Positions 37,041-48,209 of a DNA stretch of 64,000 nucleotides are shown one piece after another (position 1 is the first letter of the stretch; every line of letters begins with the position of its first letter). A program made the position numbers and the translations under genes. Below the pieces are notes generated by a model. The model worked only from the letters and a program-made list of their open reading frames with translations. It was not told the origin of the DNA and did no database searches. The stretch comes from Oscillospiraceae bacterium. Its GTDB lineage: Bacteria > Bacillota > Clostridia > Oscillospirales > Oscillospiraceae. The stretch is taken from the NCBI GenBank assembly GCA_015067495.1, contig SVMI01000002.1:1-64000 (forward strand). Direction: 5' to 3'.

Positions 37041-38848
37041 TACAGATCCTTGGTCAGCTCTTCCATCTCACCCAACAGTTCGTCGAACAGCTGCAGTGCC
37101 TGATTCACAGGCTCGGGGCTGGTCATATCCACACCTGCGCCCTTCAGCAGATCGATGGGACTCTTGGAGCAGCCGCCGGAGAGGAAGTCGATGTAATCCT
37201 TGACGGCACTTTCACCCTCGCTGAGAATCCTTCTGGACAGCGCGATGGCAGCGGAGTAGCCGGTGGCGTACTGGAAGACATAGTAGTTCATATAGAAGTG
37301 CGGGATGCGCGCCCACTCTACGGCGATGCGGTCATCGACCACCATGTCAGGTCCGAAGTACATCTCATTCAGACGCTTGTATTCTGCGCACAGAACGTCG
37401 GCGGTGAGGGTCTTGCCCTCTGCGATCATGCGACCGATGTTCAGCTCAAACTCGGCAAACATGGTCTGGCGGTACAGCGTACCCTTGAACTGTTCCAAGA
37501 AGTGGTTGATCAGGTAGGCACGTTCTCTCTTGTCGGTGGTCTTCTTCAGGAGATACTCCATCAGCAGTGCCTCGTTGCAGGTAGATGCAACTTCAGCAAC
37601 AAAGATCACATACTGGGCATCGATGGGGTTCTGGGTCTTGTTGGAGAGATAGGAGTGCAGAGCATGACCCATCTCATGTGCCAGCGTGAACTGGCTGTCC
37701 AGCGTGCCGGTATAGTTCAGCAGAACATAGGGATGGACAGCTGCGCCGGCGGAATATGCGCCGCTGCGCTTGCCCTCATTGGTGTAGACATCGATCCAGC
37801 GGTTGGCAAAGCCCTCCGCGAGGATCTTACGGTAGTCCTCGCCCAAAGGCTCAAGGGCGTCGTAAACCGTCTGCTTTGCATCCGCGAAGGGGATCTTCTT
37901 GTCAACATCTGCAAGCAAGGATGCGTATACATCGTAGAAATGCAGCTCATCAACACCAAGCAGCTTCTTGCGTAGGCGGACATAGCGGTGCATCTTGTCG
38001 AGGTTCTGATGGACTGCCTCGATCAGGTTCAGATAAACAGAGGTAGGAACATTGGTTCTGTCCAGCGCGGCTTCAAAAGCGTTGGGGTACTTTCTCGCTT
38101 CCGCAAAGAACTTCTGCTGCTTGTTCTGAGCATTCAGCAGAGCCGCGGCGGTATTTTTGAAGGATGCGAAGCTGTCGTAGAGATTTTCGTAAGCACTCTG
38201 ACGAAGCTTTCGGTCAGGACTTTCCTCGTAGGAAACAAAGTTGCCCTGACGCAGAGGGTACTTGTTGCCTTCTGCATCCACTGCATCTGCAAAGGTGATG
38301 TCCGCATCTGCGAACATGCCGTAAATATCGTCGGGTGCGGATGCCATCTCACCGGCAGCAGCCAACAGCTTCTCCTCCGCGGGAGACAGAATGTGTTCCT
38401 TGCGGCGGCGCATATTGGTCAGATAGCGGCGGTAACGCTCCAGCTCGGGCTTTTCTGCATAGAACTTCTCAAGGGTCTCGTCAGAAATCGCCATGATCTC
38501 GGGGGTGTCAAAGCTGGTGGCAGCGCCAAAGGCGACCATGGTGGAGTAGAATTTGCCCACCATCGCCTGATAGGTGGAATTGCGGGTATCCTCATCAGCC
38601 TTGCGCATGCAATAGTTGGCAAGCAGGCTGATCTTGGAGCTGACCTTTTCCCCCTGACTCAGATAGTCAAAGAGGTTGGCGGCACTCTCGCCCAGCTTTC
38701 CGGCAAAGGACGCAGCAAATGCCTGATCGGCAGCGACAGTTGCCAGCTCCTCCTCCCAAGCAGCATCACTTGCATACATATCCTCTGTTGCCCATGTATC
38801 CTCCACGGGGATCTCGGAACGGACGGGAATTTTCTTGATTTCAGACAT
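37040..38848 (-). CDS. pepF: Oligoendopeptidase F
   Basis: FTLAHEMGHALHSYLS zinc motif; M3B family layout. Confidence 0.95.
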   Translation of the reverse strand: MSEIKKIPVRSEIPVEDTWATEDMYASDAAWEEELATVAADQAFAASFAGKLGESAANLFDYLSQGEKVSSKISLLANYCMRKADEDTRNSTYQAMVGKFYSTMVAFGAATSFDTPEIMAISDETLEKFYAEKPELERYRRYLTNMRRRKEHILSPAEEKLLAAAGEMASAPDDIYGMFADADITFADAVDAEGNKYPLRQGNFVSYEESPDRKLRQSAYENLYDSFASFKNTAAALLNAQNKQQKFFAEARKYPNAFEAALDRTNVPTSVYLNLIEAVHQNLDKMHRYVRLRKKLLGVDELHFYDVYASLLADVDKKIPFADAKQTVYDALEPLGEDYRKILAEGFANRWIDVYTNEGKRSGAYSAGAAVHPYVLLNYTGTLDSQFTLAHEMGHALHSYLSNKTQNPIDAQYVIFVAEVASTCNEALLMEYLLKKTTDKRERAYLINHFLEQFKGTLYRQTMFAEFELNIGRMIAEGKTLTADVLCAEYKRLNEMYFGPDMVVDDRIAVEWARIPHFYMNYYVFQYATGYSAAIALSRRILSEGESAVKDYIDFLSGGCSKSPIDLLKGAGVDMTSPEPVNQALQLFDELLGEMEELTKDL

Positions 38849-38954
38849 AGGAAAACCTCCTAAATAGATTTATGGCTTCATTATAGCACAATGCAGAAAA
38901 AAAGCAATCTTGCAATTTACGGTCAGCTGTGATAAAGTTGCTTCGGTGATAAAA

Positions 38955-39839
38955 ATGACGAAAAAACTCAAGGGAACACTTACGCTTTTGCTGGCAACCG
39001 CCATCTGGGGATCGACCTTTGTGGCGCAGAGCGTAGGTGTTGATGTGATCGGACCTTATACCTTTCTGGCGATCCGCTGTATTCTGGCGGTGATCGTGCT
39101 GCTCCCGGTGGTTTGGTTCAGGAATAAAACAAGTTTTACTTCTGTCATCGCAGACAAACAGCTTTGGAAGGTGGGTATCATCTGTGGCATTGCGCTGTTT
39201 GCCGCTACGGCTCTGCAGCAGCTTGGTTTGATGCATACAACAGCGGGAAAAAGCGGCTTCATCACCGCTATGTATATCATACTTGTGCCGATCTTCGGGC
39301 TGATCTTAAAGAAGAAGCCGCCGAAATCCATTTTGATCAGCATCGTGTTAGCAGCTGCCGGACTCTATTTTTTGAGCGGATCAGGCTTTGCATCCGTCAA
39401 TATCGGCGATCTGCTGACCTTGGGCTGTGCTGCGGCATTTGCCGTACAGATCCTGCTGCTCGACCGTTTTGCAGGCGATCTGGACTGTGTGGCACTGAAC
39501 ATGGTGCAAAGCCTTGTCTGCGCGGTGATCTCCCTTGTGATCACACTCTTTACAGAAACGGTTGTGATCAGCGATATCCTGAACTGCTGGCTGCCCCTTG
39601 CCTATGCGGGTGTTTTGTCGATGGGTGTCGCTTACACCCTGCAGATCGTCGGTCAGCGGATGCTTGACCCCGCGACCGCATCGGTGATGATGAGCTTTGA
39701 ATCGGTCTTTGCCGTTCTTTCCGGCTGGCTTGTGCTGAATGAACAGCTGACCCTTACCGAAGGCATCGGCTGTGCGTTGGTGTTCATCGCGATTTTACTT
39801 CCCCAGTTTCCGTTTCACAAGCTGAAAAAGGCACCCTAG
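38955..39839 (+). CDS. DMT superfamily transporter (EamA)
   Basis: GTLTLLLATAIWGSTFVAQSVG; two EamA repeats. Confidence 0.92.
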   Translation: MTKKLKGTLTLLLATAIWGSTFVAQSVGVDVIGPYTFLAIRCILAVIVLLPVVWFRNKTSFTSVIADKQLWKVGIICGIALFAATALQQLGLMHTTAGKSGFITAMYIILVPIFGLILKKKPPKSILISIVLAAAGLYFLSGSGFASVNIGDLLTLGCAAAFAVQILLLDRFAGDLDCVALNMVQSLVCAVISLVITLFTETVVISDILNCWLPLAYAGVLSMGVAYTLQIVGQRMLDPATASVMMSFESVFAVLSGWLVLNEQLTLTEGIGCALVFIAILLPQFPFHKLKKAP

Positions 39840-39853
39840 CGGGTGCCTTTTTT
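39830..39853 (+). terminator. Intrinsic terminator; stop codon lies in its loop
   Basis: GGCACCC-TAGC-GGGTGCC-TTTTTT. Confidence 0.92.
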
Positions 39854-39857
39854 CACG

Positions 39858-40634
39858 TTATTTCGCCAGATCCGCAGCAATGATGCGCTTCATTGCTTCG
39901 ATGCCGACCTTGATCGCGCCGGTGGTATCCTCAGTCATGGGCATGAACATGCCTGCCTTCTCCCGCTCCTGATTCCAAACCGCATGGAAGCAGCTGCCGC
40001 AGCGGACGTGCAGAGCGGCTGCAACAACGAACAGCGCAGCAGATTCCATCTCGCTGGCTTTCACGCCAAGGCGCTTCCACGACTCCCACTTCTGCAGAAG
40101 CTCGTAGGACACGGGAGACTTCTCGGGGCTGTGCTGACCGTAGAAGGAGTCTTTGCACTGGACGACACCCACATGGGTGCGGTAGCCTAGATCCTCACTG
40201 GCAGCCTTCAGCGCCGCGGTGATCTCAAAGTCAGGAACAGCAGGAAACTCAATGGGTGCGTACTCCATGGAAGTATGTTCAAAGCGGATCGCGCCGTTGG
40301 CAACCACAACGTCACCGGGGCAGACATCCAGATCAATGCCGCCGCAGGTGCCGATACGGATAAAGGTATCCGTGCCGATGGCGGCAAGCTCTTCCATGGC
40401 GATGGATGCGGACGGACCGCCGATGCCGGTGGAGCAGACGGAAACCTTCTGACCCAGCAGCGTGCCGGTATAGATGTTGTACTCACGGTTCATGCCGATA
40501 TGAACGGGGTTATCGAAGTACGATGCGATCGCCTCACATCTGCCGGGGTCACCGGGCAGGAAGCAATAGCGACCCACGTCGCCTTCAACGCACTGGATAT
40601 GATACTGCTTTTCAGTTGCTTGCATATGTAACAC
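39858..40634 (-). CDS. udp: Uridine phosphorylase / nucleoside phosphorylase
   Basis: [57 protein letters not shown]. Confidence 0.9.
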   Translation of the reverse strand: MLHMQATEKQYHIQCVEGDVGRYCFLPGDPGRCEAIASYFDNPVHIGMNREYNIYTGTLLGQKVSVCSTGIGGPSASIAMEELAAIGTDTFIRIGTCGGIDLDVCPGDVVVANGAIRFEHTSMEYAPIEFPAVPDFEITAALKAASEDLGYRTHVGVVQCKDSFYGQHSPEKSPVSYELLQKWESWKRLGVKASEMESAALFVVAAALHVRCGSCFHAVWNQEREKAGMFMPMTEDTTGAIKVGIEAMKRIIAADLAK

Positions 40635-40644
40635 TCCTTTTCAA

Positions 40645-43600
40645 TTAAAACAAGCTAACCTGACTGGTATCAGGCAGATCGCCGAAGGCACCGGCATCCT
40701 TGAGCATCTGGATGTGGGTCTTCGACACCTTCGGGCAGGCGGCGGCTACCTCCTCAATGGAGATGAAATGCTTTCCGTCACGACCGTTGACGAGATCCTG
40801 CGCCGCATTTTCACCAAGGCCGGAAATCGCAACAAAGGGCGGACGGATCTTTCCATCCTCCACAACGAAGCGGGTCGCTTCACTGCGATACAGATCAATG
40901 GGCAGGAACTCAAAGCCACGCAAATAGAATTCGTACGCAACTTCAAGAGTCGTCAACAGATCCTCATCCTTGTCGGTGGCGTTTTCATTGTTGTCGATGG
41001 CTTCGATATGCGCCTTGACCGCATCAATTCCGTGGGTCATCATCACCGCGTCAAAACCGCCCTTCTGACTGCGGCGGTAGAAATAAGCCGCGTAGAATGC
41101 CAACGGATGGTAGACCTTAAACCATGCGATACGGAATGCCATCATAACATAGGCGACCGCGTGGGCTTTCGGGAAAAGGTATTTGATCTTCTTACACGAA
41201 CCGATGTACCAATCCGGCACGCCGGCATCACGCATCTCATCCTCCGCACCGTCGGGCAAACCTCTTCCCTTTCGGACGGATTCCATAATCTTAAAGGCGC
41301 GCTTTTCAGGCAGACCCATGGAGATCAGGTAGATCATAATATCGTCACGACAGCCGATGGTACCGTCCACGGTGGCGGTCTTGGACGTGATCAGGTCACG
41401 GGCATTGCCCAGCCACACATCCGTGCCATGGGTGTAGCCGGAAATTCGGACAAGGAAGTCGAATTTCGTCGGCATGGTGTCAAGCAAAACGCCGCGGGTA
41501 AAGCGGGTATTGAACTCAGGAACAGCCACTGCGCCGGTGGGACCGAGGATGGGATCATTCTCATAACCAAGAACCTTGCTGGAGGTGAAGATCGACATGG
41601 TATTCTTGTCGTCCAGCGGGATGGTCTTGGCATCCACGCCAGTGATGTCCTCCATATAGCGGATCATGGTGGGGTCATCGTGACCCAGCATGTCCAGCTT
41701 CAGAAGGTTTTCCTCCATGGCGTGGTATTCAAAATGGGTGGTGATCTGATCGGAATTTGGGTCGTCCGCCGGGTGCTGCACCGGGCAGAAATCCCAGATC
41801 TCGTTCTCCTGCGGGATGACCACCAGACCGCCGGGGTGCTGACCGGTGGTTCTGCGAACGCCGACACAGCCGGAGGCAAGACGGTTCATTTCCGCAATGG
41901 GTGCAGACTTTTCCCGCTCCTCCAGATACTTCTTGACATAGCCAAAGGCAGTTTTTTCTGCCAGTGTGCCAATGGTACCGGCACGGAAGACATGGGATTT
42001 TCCGAACATTTCGATACAGTAAGCATGGGCTTTTGCCTGATATTCGCCGGAAAAGTTCAGATCAATGTCAGGAACCTTGTCGCCACCGAAGCCGAGGAAG
42101 GTCTCAAAGGGAATGTTGAAGCCATCCTTCTCAAGCTGACTGCCGCACTTGGGACAAACCGCATCCGGCAGATCAGCACCGCAGTTGTAACCCTTGGGAA
42201 CATCGAGGATCGTATGCTTGCAGGCAGGGTTTGGGCAGCGGTAATGGGGTGGGAAGGAATTGACCTCCGTAATGCCCGACATATAGGCAACGATGGACGA
42301 ACCGACAGAGCCACGGGAGCCCACCAGATATCCGTTTTCCAGCGAGTTCTGAACCAGCTTCTGCGCCGACATGTAGATCACATCGTAGTGACAGGATATG
42401 ATGTCATGCAGCTCCGTTTCCAAGCGCTTGACAAACAGCTCCGGCGGATTGTCACCGTAGAGTCGGTGGAACTTCTCGTAGACCAGCTTTTTCAGGTCTT
42501 CAACAGAATTTTCGATAGAAGGTGCAAACAGATTGTGGGGTACGGGGCGAACGGTCTCGCACATATCGGCGATCAGATTCGTATTGGTAACGACCACTTC
42601 GTACGCCTTTTCCTCGCCCAGATATGCAAATTCGCGAAGCATATCATCTGTGGTGCGGAAATAGAGCGGATTCTCACGATCGCAATCCTCATACTTTTGG
42701 GTCAGGATGTGGCGGAAGATCTCATCCTCGGGATTGAGGAAGTGGACGTCGCCCGTTGCAACCACCGGCTTACCAAGCTCCTCGCCAAGGCGCACGATGG
42801 TACGGTTAAATTCACGCAGCTGCTCATCATCACTTGCCATACCCTTGGCGATCATGAAGCGGTTATTGGACAGCGGCTGAATTTCAAGATAGTCATAAAA
42901 GGATGCGATTTGCTTCAGCTCTTCAAAGCTTTTGCCCTTCAGAATCGCCTGAAACAGCTCACCGGCCTCGCAGGCTGAACCGATGATCAGACCCTCCCGA
43001 TGCTCCAAAAGCTCCGACTTGGGAATGCGAGGAGATTTTTTATAGTAGTTCAAATTAGAGTCGGAAATCAGGTGATACAGATTCCGAAGTCCCGTCTGAT
43101 TCTTCGCGAACAAAACAATGTGGTACGGATTGCGTGCGAAGATAACGCCCTTGGAACGCTGCTTCATCAGGACATCATTGACTCCCTGAAGGCTCTTTAT
43201 GCCCATCTGAAGCAGATCGGGAATGAATTTTGCGAAAATCATGCCGCAGATATTGGCATCGTCTGCAGCCCGGTGATGATTAAAGCTGGGGAGCTTCAGC
43301 GTTTTTGCAATGATATCCAGCTTATGCCGCGGCAGATCCGGGAGCAGTTGCTGGGATAGAGACAGGGTATCGATGGATGTATAGGTATAGGGCAGCGACA
43401 GCCGTTTGCATGCATTTTGCAGAAATGCGGTGTCGAATTTGGCGTTATGGGCAACCAGCGGACGATCACCGATAAATTCCAAAAACTCCGGCAGTACGGC
43501 TTCAATATCCGGCGCATCCCGGAGCATTTCGTCCGTAATGCCCGTCAGTTCAACGATCTTGCGATCCAAAACACGATGGGGCTGGACAAAGGTCTGGTAT

Positions 43601-44943
43601 CGGCTAAGCTCCTTGCCGTCGCACATCCTTACTGCACCAATCTCGATGATATGATCCGCTTCAGGGTCAAGACCGGTGGTTTCGAGGTCAAAGGCGACAT
43701 ACTCCCCCTCAAAGCCCATATCATATTCGCCACGGACGATCTCTCGTCCGTCCACGTCGTTGATGAAGTAACCCTCACAGCCATAGAGGACTTTGATGGG
43801 TTGGTCTGTGCCGGCAACCAATGCTGCGCCCTTGCCCTCCACTGCGTGCATTGCATCCGGGAAGGAATGGGTGCAGCCGTGGTCAGTGATGGCGATTGCT
43901 CTATGTCCCCAAGCAGCAGCCTGTCGGACTGCAGCCTGCGTATCGGTCAGCGCATCCATGTTGCTCATGGTGGTATGAAGATGCAGCTCAACACGCTTTT
44001 CGCCGGGAGCGGTATCCTGCCGTTTTTCCATCTTTCCGGGCATGATGGCATAGGGGCTGAGCACCATCTCATTGTCGAATTTGTCGATCATGATCTTGCC
44101 CTGCACACGGACAACAGAGCCTTCCTTGATGTTCTCAAGGATCGGTGCTGCTTCCTTATTCTCAAGGAAGCGCTTGACGCGCACCGAGCCGGTGTTGTCG
44201 GTGATATCAAAGCTGATGACCCACGCATTTCTCTTTTTTAACTCTTTGTGGTCCACCGCGAAGACCTTGCCTTCTACAAGAACACTGCCCATATCCAGAC
44301 TGACGCGCTCCATCGGGGTAGCCGTTCCTTTGAAGGGCTTTCCGTAAAAGGCAGTGGGAGCAGCAGGTTTGGTGCTTACCTTGGTTTCCGCTGCTACCGG
44401 CTTGGGCATGTCCGCCATGTACTCCAAGCGGATCTTTTCCATTGCATCAAAGAGAGCCTGACCCTCAAGGGCTTGTCCGGCTTCGATCTCAATTTGCACC
44501 GGGACGCCAAACTGGCGCTTGAGCGCACTTTGAACAGCAGGCACCGCCTGAAGAAGCTCTGCTTTGCCATTTGCCCGAAGGAGGATGGTAATGGTTTCTC
44601 CTTCGATGCGGCAGGACGCGCCTGCCATGGATGCACGGGCAATGGAATTTTCCTGCACAAACAGCTCACGCAGGTCTTCAATGTGCAGCTGAGGCAAAAG
44701 CTCCTTCGGATATGTGGGGATCAACACACACGCAGCAAGATCATACTGTGCGCATATCTCCGCAGAGATGGCATCAATGCTTCTGCGGGTAAGATAACGC
44801 TCACAAAACAATTCCAACGTAATTCTTCTTGCAGCAGGGTCAATATCCGCAGCAACGATAGCCGCCTGATCCATCGCGTTTTCAAGCGATTCAGGCGGCG
44901 TATAGTCCGGAAACATATTTGTGAAATAAGTTTTCCCGCTCAT
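40645..44943 (-). CDS. polC: DNA polymerase III PolC-type alpha subunit
   Basis: OB + PHP + inserted DEDD exonuclease (VAFDLETTGLDPEADHIIEIG) + VPDIDLNFSGEYQ; 1432 aa. Confidence 0.97.
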   Translation of the reverse strand: MSGKTYFTNMFPDYTPPESLENAMDQAAIVAADIDPAARRITLELFCERYLTRRSIDAISAEICAQYDLAACVLIPTYPKELLPQLHIEDLRELFVQENSIARASMAGASCRIEGETITILLRANGKAELLQAVPAVQSALKRQFGVPVQIEIEAGQALEGQALFDAMEKIRLEYMADMPKPVAAETKVSTKPAAPTAFYGKPFKGTATPMERVSLDMGSVLVEGKVFAVDHKELKKRNAWVISFDITDNTGSVRVKRFLENKEAAPILENIKEGSVVRVQGKIMIDKFDNEMVLSPYAIMPGKMEKRQDTAPGEKRVELHLHTTMSNMDALTDTQAAVRQAAAWGHRAIAITDHGCTHSFPDAMHAVEGKGAALVAGTDQPIKVLYGCEGYFINDVDGREIVRGEYDMGFEGEYVAFDLETTGLDPEADHIIEIGAVRMCDGKELSRYQTFVQPHRVLDRKIVELTGITDEMLRDAPDIEAVLPEFLEFIGDRPLVAHNAKFDTAFLQNACKRLSLPYTYTSIDTLSLSQQLLPDLPRHKLDIIAKTLKLPSFNHHRAADDANICGMIFAKFIPDLLQMGIKSLQGVNDVLMKQRSKGVIFARNPYHIVLFAKNQTGLRNLYHLISDSNLNYYKKSPRIPKSELLEHREGLIIGSACEAGELFQAILKGKSFEELKQIASFYDYLEIQPLSNNRFMIAKGMASDDEQLREFNRTIVRLGEELGKPVVATGDVHFLNPEDEIFRHILTQKYEDCDRENPLYFRTTDDMLREFAYLGEEKAYEVVVTNTNLIADMCETVRPVPHNLFAPSIENSVEDLKKLVYEKFHRLYGDNPPELFVKRLETELHDIISCHYDVIYMSAQKLVQNSLENGYLVGSRGSVGSSIVAYMSGITEVNSFPPHYRCPNPACKHTILDVPKGYNCGADLPDAVCPKCGSQLEKDGFNIPFETFLGFGGDKVPDIDLNFSGEYQAKAHAYCIEMFGKSHVFRAGTIGTLAEKTAFGYVKKYLEEREKSAPIAEMNRLASGCVGVRRTTGQHPGGLVVIPQENEIWDFCPVQHPADDPNSDQITTHFEYHAMEENLLKLDMLGHDDPTMIRYMEDITGVDAKTIPLDDKNTMSIFTSSKVLGYENDPILGPTGAVAVPEFNTRFTRGVLLDTMPTKFDFLVRISGYTHGTDVWLGNARDLITSKTATVDGTIGCRDDIMIYLISMGLPEKRAFKIMESVRKGRGLPDGAEDEMRDAGVPDWYIGSCKKIKYLFPKAHAVAYVMMAFRIAWFKVYHPLAFYAAYFYRRSQKGGFDAVMMTHGIDAVKAHIEAIDNNENATDKDEDLLTTLEVAYEFYLRGFEFLPIDLYRSEATRFVVEDGKIRPPFVAISGLGENAAQDLVNGRDGKHFISIEEVAAACPKVSKTHIQMLKDAGAFGDLPDTSQVSLF

Positions 44944-44951
44944 GGTTCTCC

Positions 44952-45989
44952 TTACAGTCTTTTGATTCTCTCCAGCAACGCGCTCAGCAGTTCGTCATAA
45001 GGACGCTTATCGACCTGCACGCCTTTTTCAAAAATAACACCCCAGCCGTCCGCGCCGGCGATGCCGATATCAGCTTCTCTCGCCTCACCCGGTCCGTTAA
45101 CAACACAGCCCATGACCGCAACTGTCAGGGGTTTTTCGCAATCTCTCAACGCCTCATCCACTTGATTGACCAAACCGATCAGGTCAATGCCTGTACGTCC
45201 GCAGGTGGGGCAGGAAATGATATTGACTCCCTCTTTCAAAAGCCCGGCAGCCTTCAGAATGTCCTTGGCAGCATAGACCTCCTGCACGGGATCATCCGTC
45301 AGGCTGACACGGATGGTGTCACCAATGCCGTCCAGCAGCAGCGCACCGATGCCCATGGCGGATTTGATCATGCCCATTTTCACCGGGCCTGTCTCTGTCA
45401 CACCAATGTGCAGCGGATAATCGCACTTGCTTCTGAACAAACGGGCAGCTTCCACCATGGTCGGAACTGTGGAAGACTTCATGGAAAGGCAGGTATCGTA
45501 AAAGCCGTACTTCTCCAGCAGCGCAAGATGCTCAAAGGCACTTTCAACCAAGGCCTCTGCCGTGGGATGTCCGTACTTTTCCAGCAAACGTTTGTCAAGG
45601 CTGCCGCCGTTGACACCAATGCGGATGGGGATCTTTTTGTCCTTGCAGACATCTACGACCGCCTTCACCCGATCCTCGCCGCCGATATTACCGGGGTTGA
45701 TGCGGATCTTGGACGCGCCGCCTTCCGCGGCAGCGATGGCAAGCTTATAGTCAAAATGAATGTCAGCGACAAGCGGCAGCTCACTTTCCTTGCAGATCTC
45801 TGCGAATCCCCGGGCAGCCTCCATGTTCTGTACGGAAAGCCGGGCGATCTGGCAGCCGGCAGTCTTCAAGGCGCGGATCTGCGCAAGGGATGCGGCAACA
45901 TCTGTTGTCTTTGTATTGAGCATGGACTGGATGACCACCGGGGCACCGCCGCCGATGGTCACATTTCCAACACGGATCTGTCTGGTCAT
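44952..45989 (-). CDS. ispG: 4-hydroxy-3-methylbut-2-enyl diphosphate synthase
   Basis: TRQIRVGNVTIGGGAPVVIQSMLNTKT; ISCPTCGRT; MGCVVNGPGEAREADIG. Confidence 0.96.
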   Translation of the reverse strand: MTRQIRVGNVTIGGGAPVVIQSMLNTKTTDVAASLAQIRALKTAGCQIARLSVQNMEAARGFAEICKESELPLVADIHFDYKLAIAAAEGGASKIRINPGNIGGEDRVKAVVDVCKDKKIPIRIGVNGGSLDKRLLEKYGHPTAEALVESAFEHLALLEKYGFYDTCLSMKSSTVPTMVEAARLFRSKCDYPLHIGVTETGPVKMGMIKSAMGIGALLLDGIGDTIRVSLTDDPVQEVYAAKDILKAAGLLKEGVNIISCPTCGRTGIDLIGLVNQVDEALRDCEKPLTVAVMGCVVNGPGEAREADIGIAGADGWGVIFEKGVQVDKRPYDELLSALLERIKRL

Positions 45990-45993
45990 AAAA

Positions 45994-47055
45994 TCATCCC
46001 TTAAAAATGGTAAAAATGTCTTTGAACATGATCACCGCCATCAAAATGAGCAGCAGAACCATGCCCGCGCCGTGGATATAGGCTTCGTATTTGGAGTCGA
46101 TCTTCTTGCCGGTGATCTTGACGATCACGGTCGTGATCAGCAGCGACAGCACGCGTCCGCCATCCAACGCAGGGATGGGCAGCAGGTTCATGATGCCCAG
46201 GTTGATCGCGATAAAGCCGCCGAAGAACAGCATATTCAGCAGCGCGTCCACCCATGTGGCAGATGCCTGCGCCATATCGTTCATCTGACCTACAATGCCG
46301 ACAGGTCCGGTCATATCCGAAACGCTCGCCTCGCCGGTCAGCAGCATCTGCAGACTCAAACGGACAATACGTCCGGCATTGAGCACATTGCGCCATGCAT
46401 AGTCGAGCTTCGCTCCGAGAGTAGCTTCCTTCAAGCCAAAGGAGAAGCCATAGCGCATTTCTTCCTCGCCCTTCTCGTTGAGGAAGGGTCTTTTCTCCAT
46501 CTTGAAGTTTTCAAGATAGACCTTTTCCCCATCGCGCTCCACAACAATGTCATGGACATCGCCGGACTTCAGAGAAAGCAACGTTGAAAAGTCAGACTGA
46601 ACATAGACCTTTTCGCCGTTGATCTCAAGGAAGGTATCCCCCAGCTGCAGCTTGCCTTCACCAAAAAGGGCAGAACCCGGCTCCACTTCTGCAACGGTAG
46701 GAACGATAAACTGCTGTGCAGGCAGGAATACGATCACCATGATCAAAATACCTGCGATGAAATTCATAACAGAGCCGGCGAGCAGAATGATCAGCCGCTT
46801 CCACCACGCCGCCTTTTGGAAGGAGCGTGGATTGTCAGTATCCTGATCTTCGCCCTCCATGGCACAGTAGCCGCCAATGGGAATGCAGCGGATAGAATAG
46901 AGGGTCTCCCCTTTCTGCTTCTTGTAGATGGCAGGACCCATGAAGATGGAAAATTCATTGACTTGAACCTTGGATGCCTTGGCAGCCAGAAAATGTCCAA
47001 GCTCATGAACGAAAATCAAAATACTGAAAAGAAGAATCGCAAATAAAATGGTCAT
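45994..47055 (-). CDS. rseP: RIP zinc metalloprotease RseP
   Basis: HELGHFLAAK; PDZ; NLLPIPALDGGRVL. Confidence 0.95.
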   Translation of the reverse strand: MTILFAILLFSILIFVHELGHFLAAKASKVQVNEFSIFMGPAIYKKQKGETLYSIRCIPIGGYCAMEGEDQDTDNPRSFQKAAWWKRLIILLAGSVMNFIAGILIMVIVFLPAQQFIVPTVAEVEPGSALFGEGKLQLGDTFLEINGEKVYVQSDFSTLLSLKSGDVHDIVVERDGEKVYLENFKMEKRPFLNEKGEEEMRYGFSFGLKEATLGAKLDYAWRNVLNAGRIVRLSLQMLLTGEASVSDMTGPVGIVGQMNDMAQASATWVDALLNMLFFGGFIAINLGIMNLLPIPALDGGRVLSLLITTVIVKITGKKIDSKYEAYIHGAGMVLLLILMAVIMFKDIFTIFKG

Positions 47056-48209
47056 TATTTTTCCTCGCTTTTTTGCTTAACATATGCTCTTGCTTCCCGA
47101 TCAGAGAGCAGGATCGTGTCCAGATCAGGATTATCCACAAACGGCACGGCAGCAACTGCGCCGGCGACCAGTTCGTAGATATCATAGAAGCCGATGCGGT
47201 CGTCCAGATAGAGCGCGACCGCGGCTTCATTCGCACCGTTCATCACGGCGCAGCAGTTACCGCCCTTGGCGGCACATTCCATAGCCAGACGCAGGCACGG
47301 AAATGCATCCAAGTCGGGCTTTGAGAAGCTCAGCGCACCGCAGGTGGTCAGATCCAGAGGATCGACCGGGCAAGCCGTCCGCTCAGGATAGGTCAGTGCC
47401 AGCTGGATGGGCAGGCGCATATCCGGCGCACCCATCTGCGCCATCACAGCACCATCGATACATTCCACAAGGCTGTGGACAATGCTTTGCCGGTGAATAA
47501 CAACATCCACCTGCTGAAGGGGCAGACGGTAAAGGCGCATCGCCTCGATGACTTCAAGACCCTTGTTCATCAGGGTGGCGCAGTCGATGGTGATCTTGGC
47601 ACCCATCTTCCAGTTGGGGTGCTTCAGTGCATCCGCCTTGGTCACGTGCTGCAGCTGCTCCCGGGACATACCGAAAAAGGGTCCTCCCGAGCAGGTCAGG
47701 ATCAGCTTTTTGATCTCTTTGCGGTGACGGACACCCATCAGGCACTGGAAAATCGCAGAATGCTCCGAGTCAACGGGAACGATCTCCGCGTGATATTTCT
47801 CCGCCTCTGCCATCACAAGCTCACCGGCACAGACAAGGGTCTCCTTATTGGCAAGACCGATACGCTTTCCCGCACGGATGGCAGCAAGAGTCGGTTTCAG
47901 ACCCAGCATGCCCACCACGGCGGTGATCACGCAGTCCACCTCGTCCATGGTAGCGGCAACGGTCAGCCCTTCCTCTCCCCACAGAACGCGGGTGGGAAGA
48001 TCCTTTAGTAACTCTTTAAGCGCAGCTGCGGCTTCCTGCGTCGCCATCACGGCAACATCAGGTCGGAACAAACGGCACTGCTGTGCCATCAGTTCCACAT
48101 TTGCCCCGGCGGTCAACGCAGCAACGCGGATATTCAATTTTTCGATAACATCCAGACTCTGACGGCCGATCGAGCCGGTAGAGCCCAGAATGCTCACGCA
48201 ATTCATCAT
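47055..48209 (-). CDS. dxr: 1-deoxy-D-xylulose-5-phosphate reductoisomerase
   Basis: SILGSTGSIGRQSLDVI; GLANKETLVCAGEL; PVDSEHSAIFQCL. Confidence 0.96.
   Translation of the reverse strand: MMNCVSILGSTGSIGRQSLDVIEKLNIRVAALTAGANVELMAQQCRLFRPDVAVMATQEAAAALKELLKDLPTRVLWGEEGLTVAATMDEVDCVITAVVGMLGLKPTLAAIRAGKRIGLANKETLVCAGELVMAEAEKYHAEIVPVDSEHSAIFQCLMGVRHRKEIKKLILTCSGGPFFGMSREQLQHVTKADALKHPNWKMGAKITIDCATLMNKGLEVIEAMRLYRLPLQQVDVVIHRQSIVHSLVECIDGAVMAQMGAPDMRLPIQLALTYPERTACPVDPLDLTTCGALSFSKPDLDAFPCLRLAMECAAKGGNCCAVMNGANEAAVALYLDDRIGFYDIYELVAGAVAAVPFVDNPDLDTILLSDREARAYVKQKSEEK

Noticed and set aside
40714-42978. 754-aa plus-strand ORF antisense to polC
   Set aside because: Shadow frame of PolC with no domain signature or RBS support.
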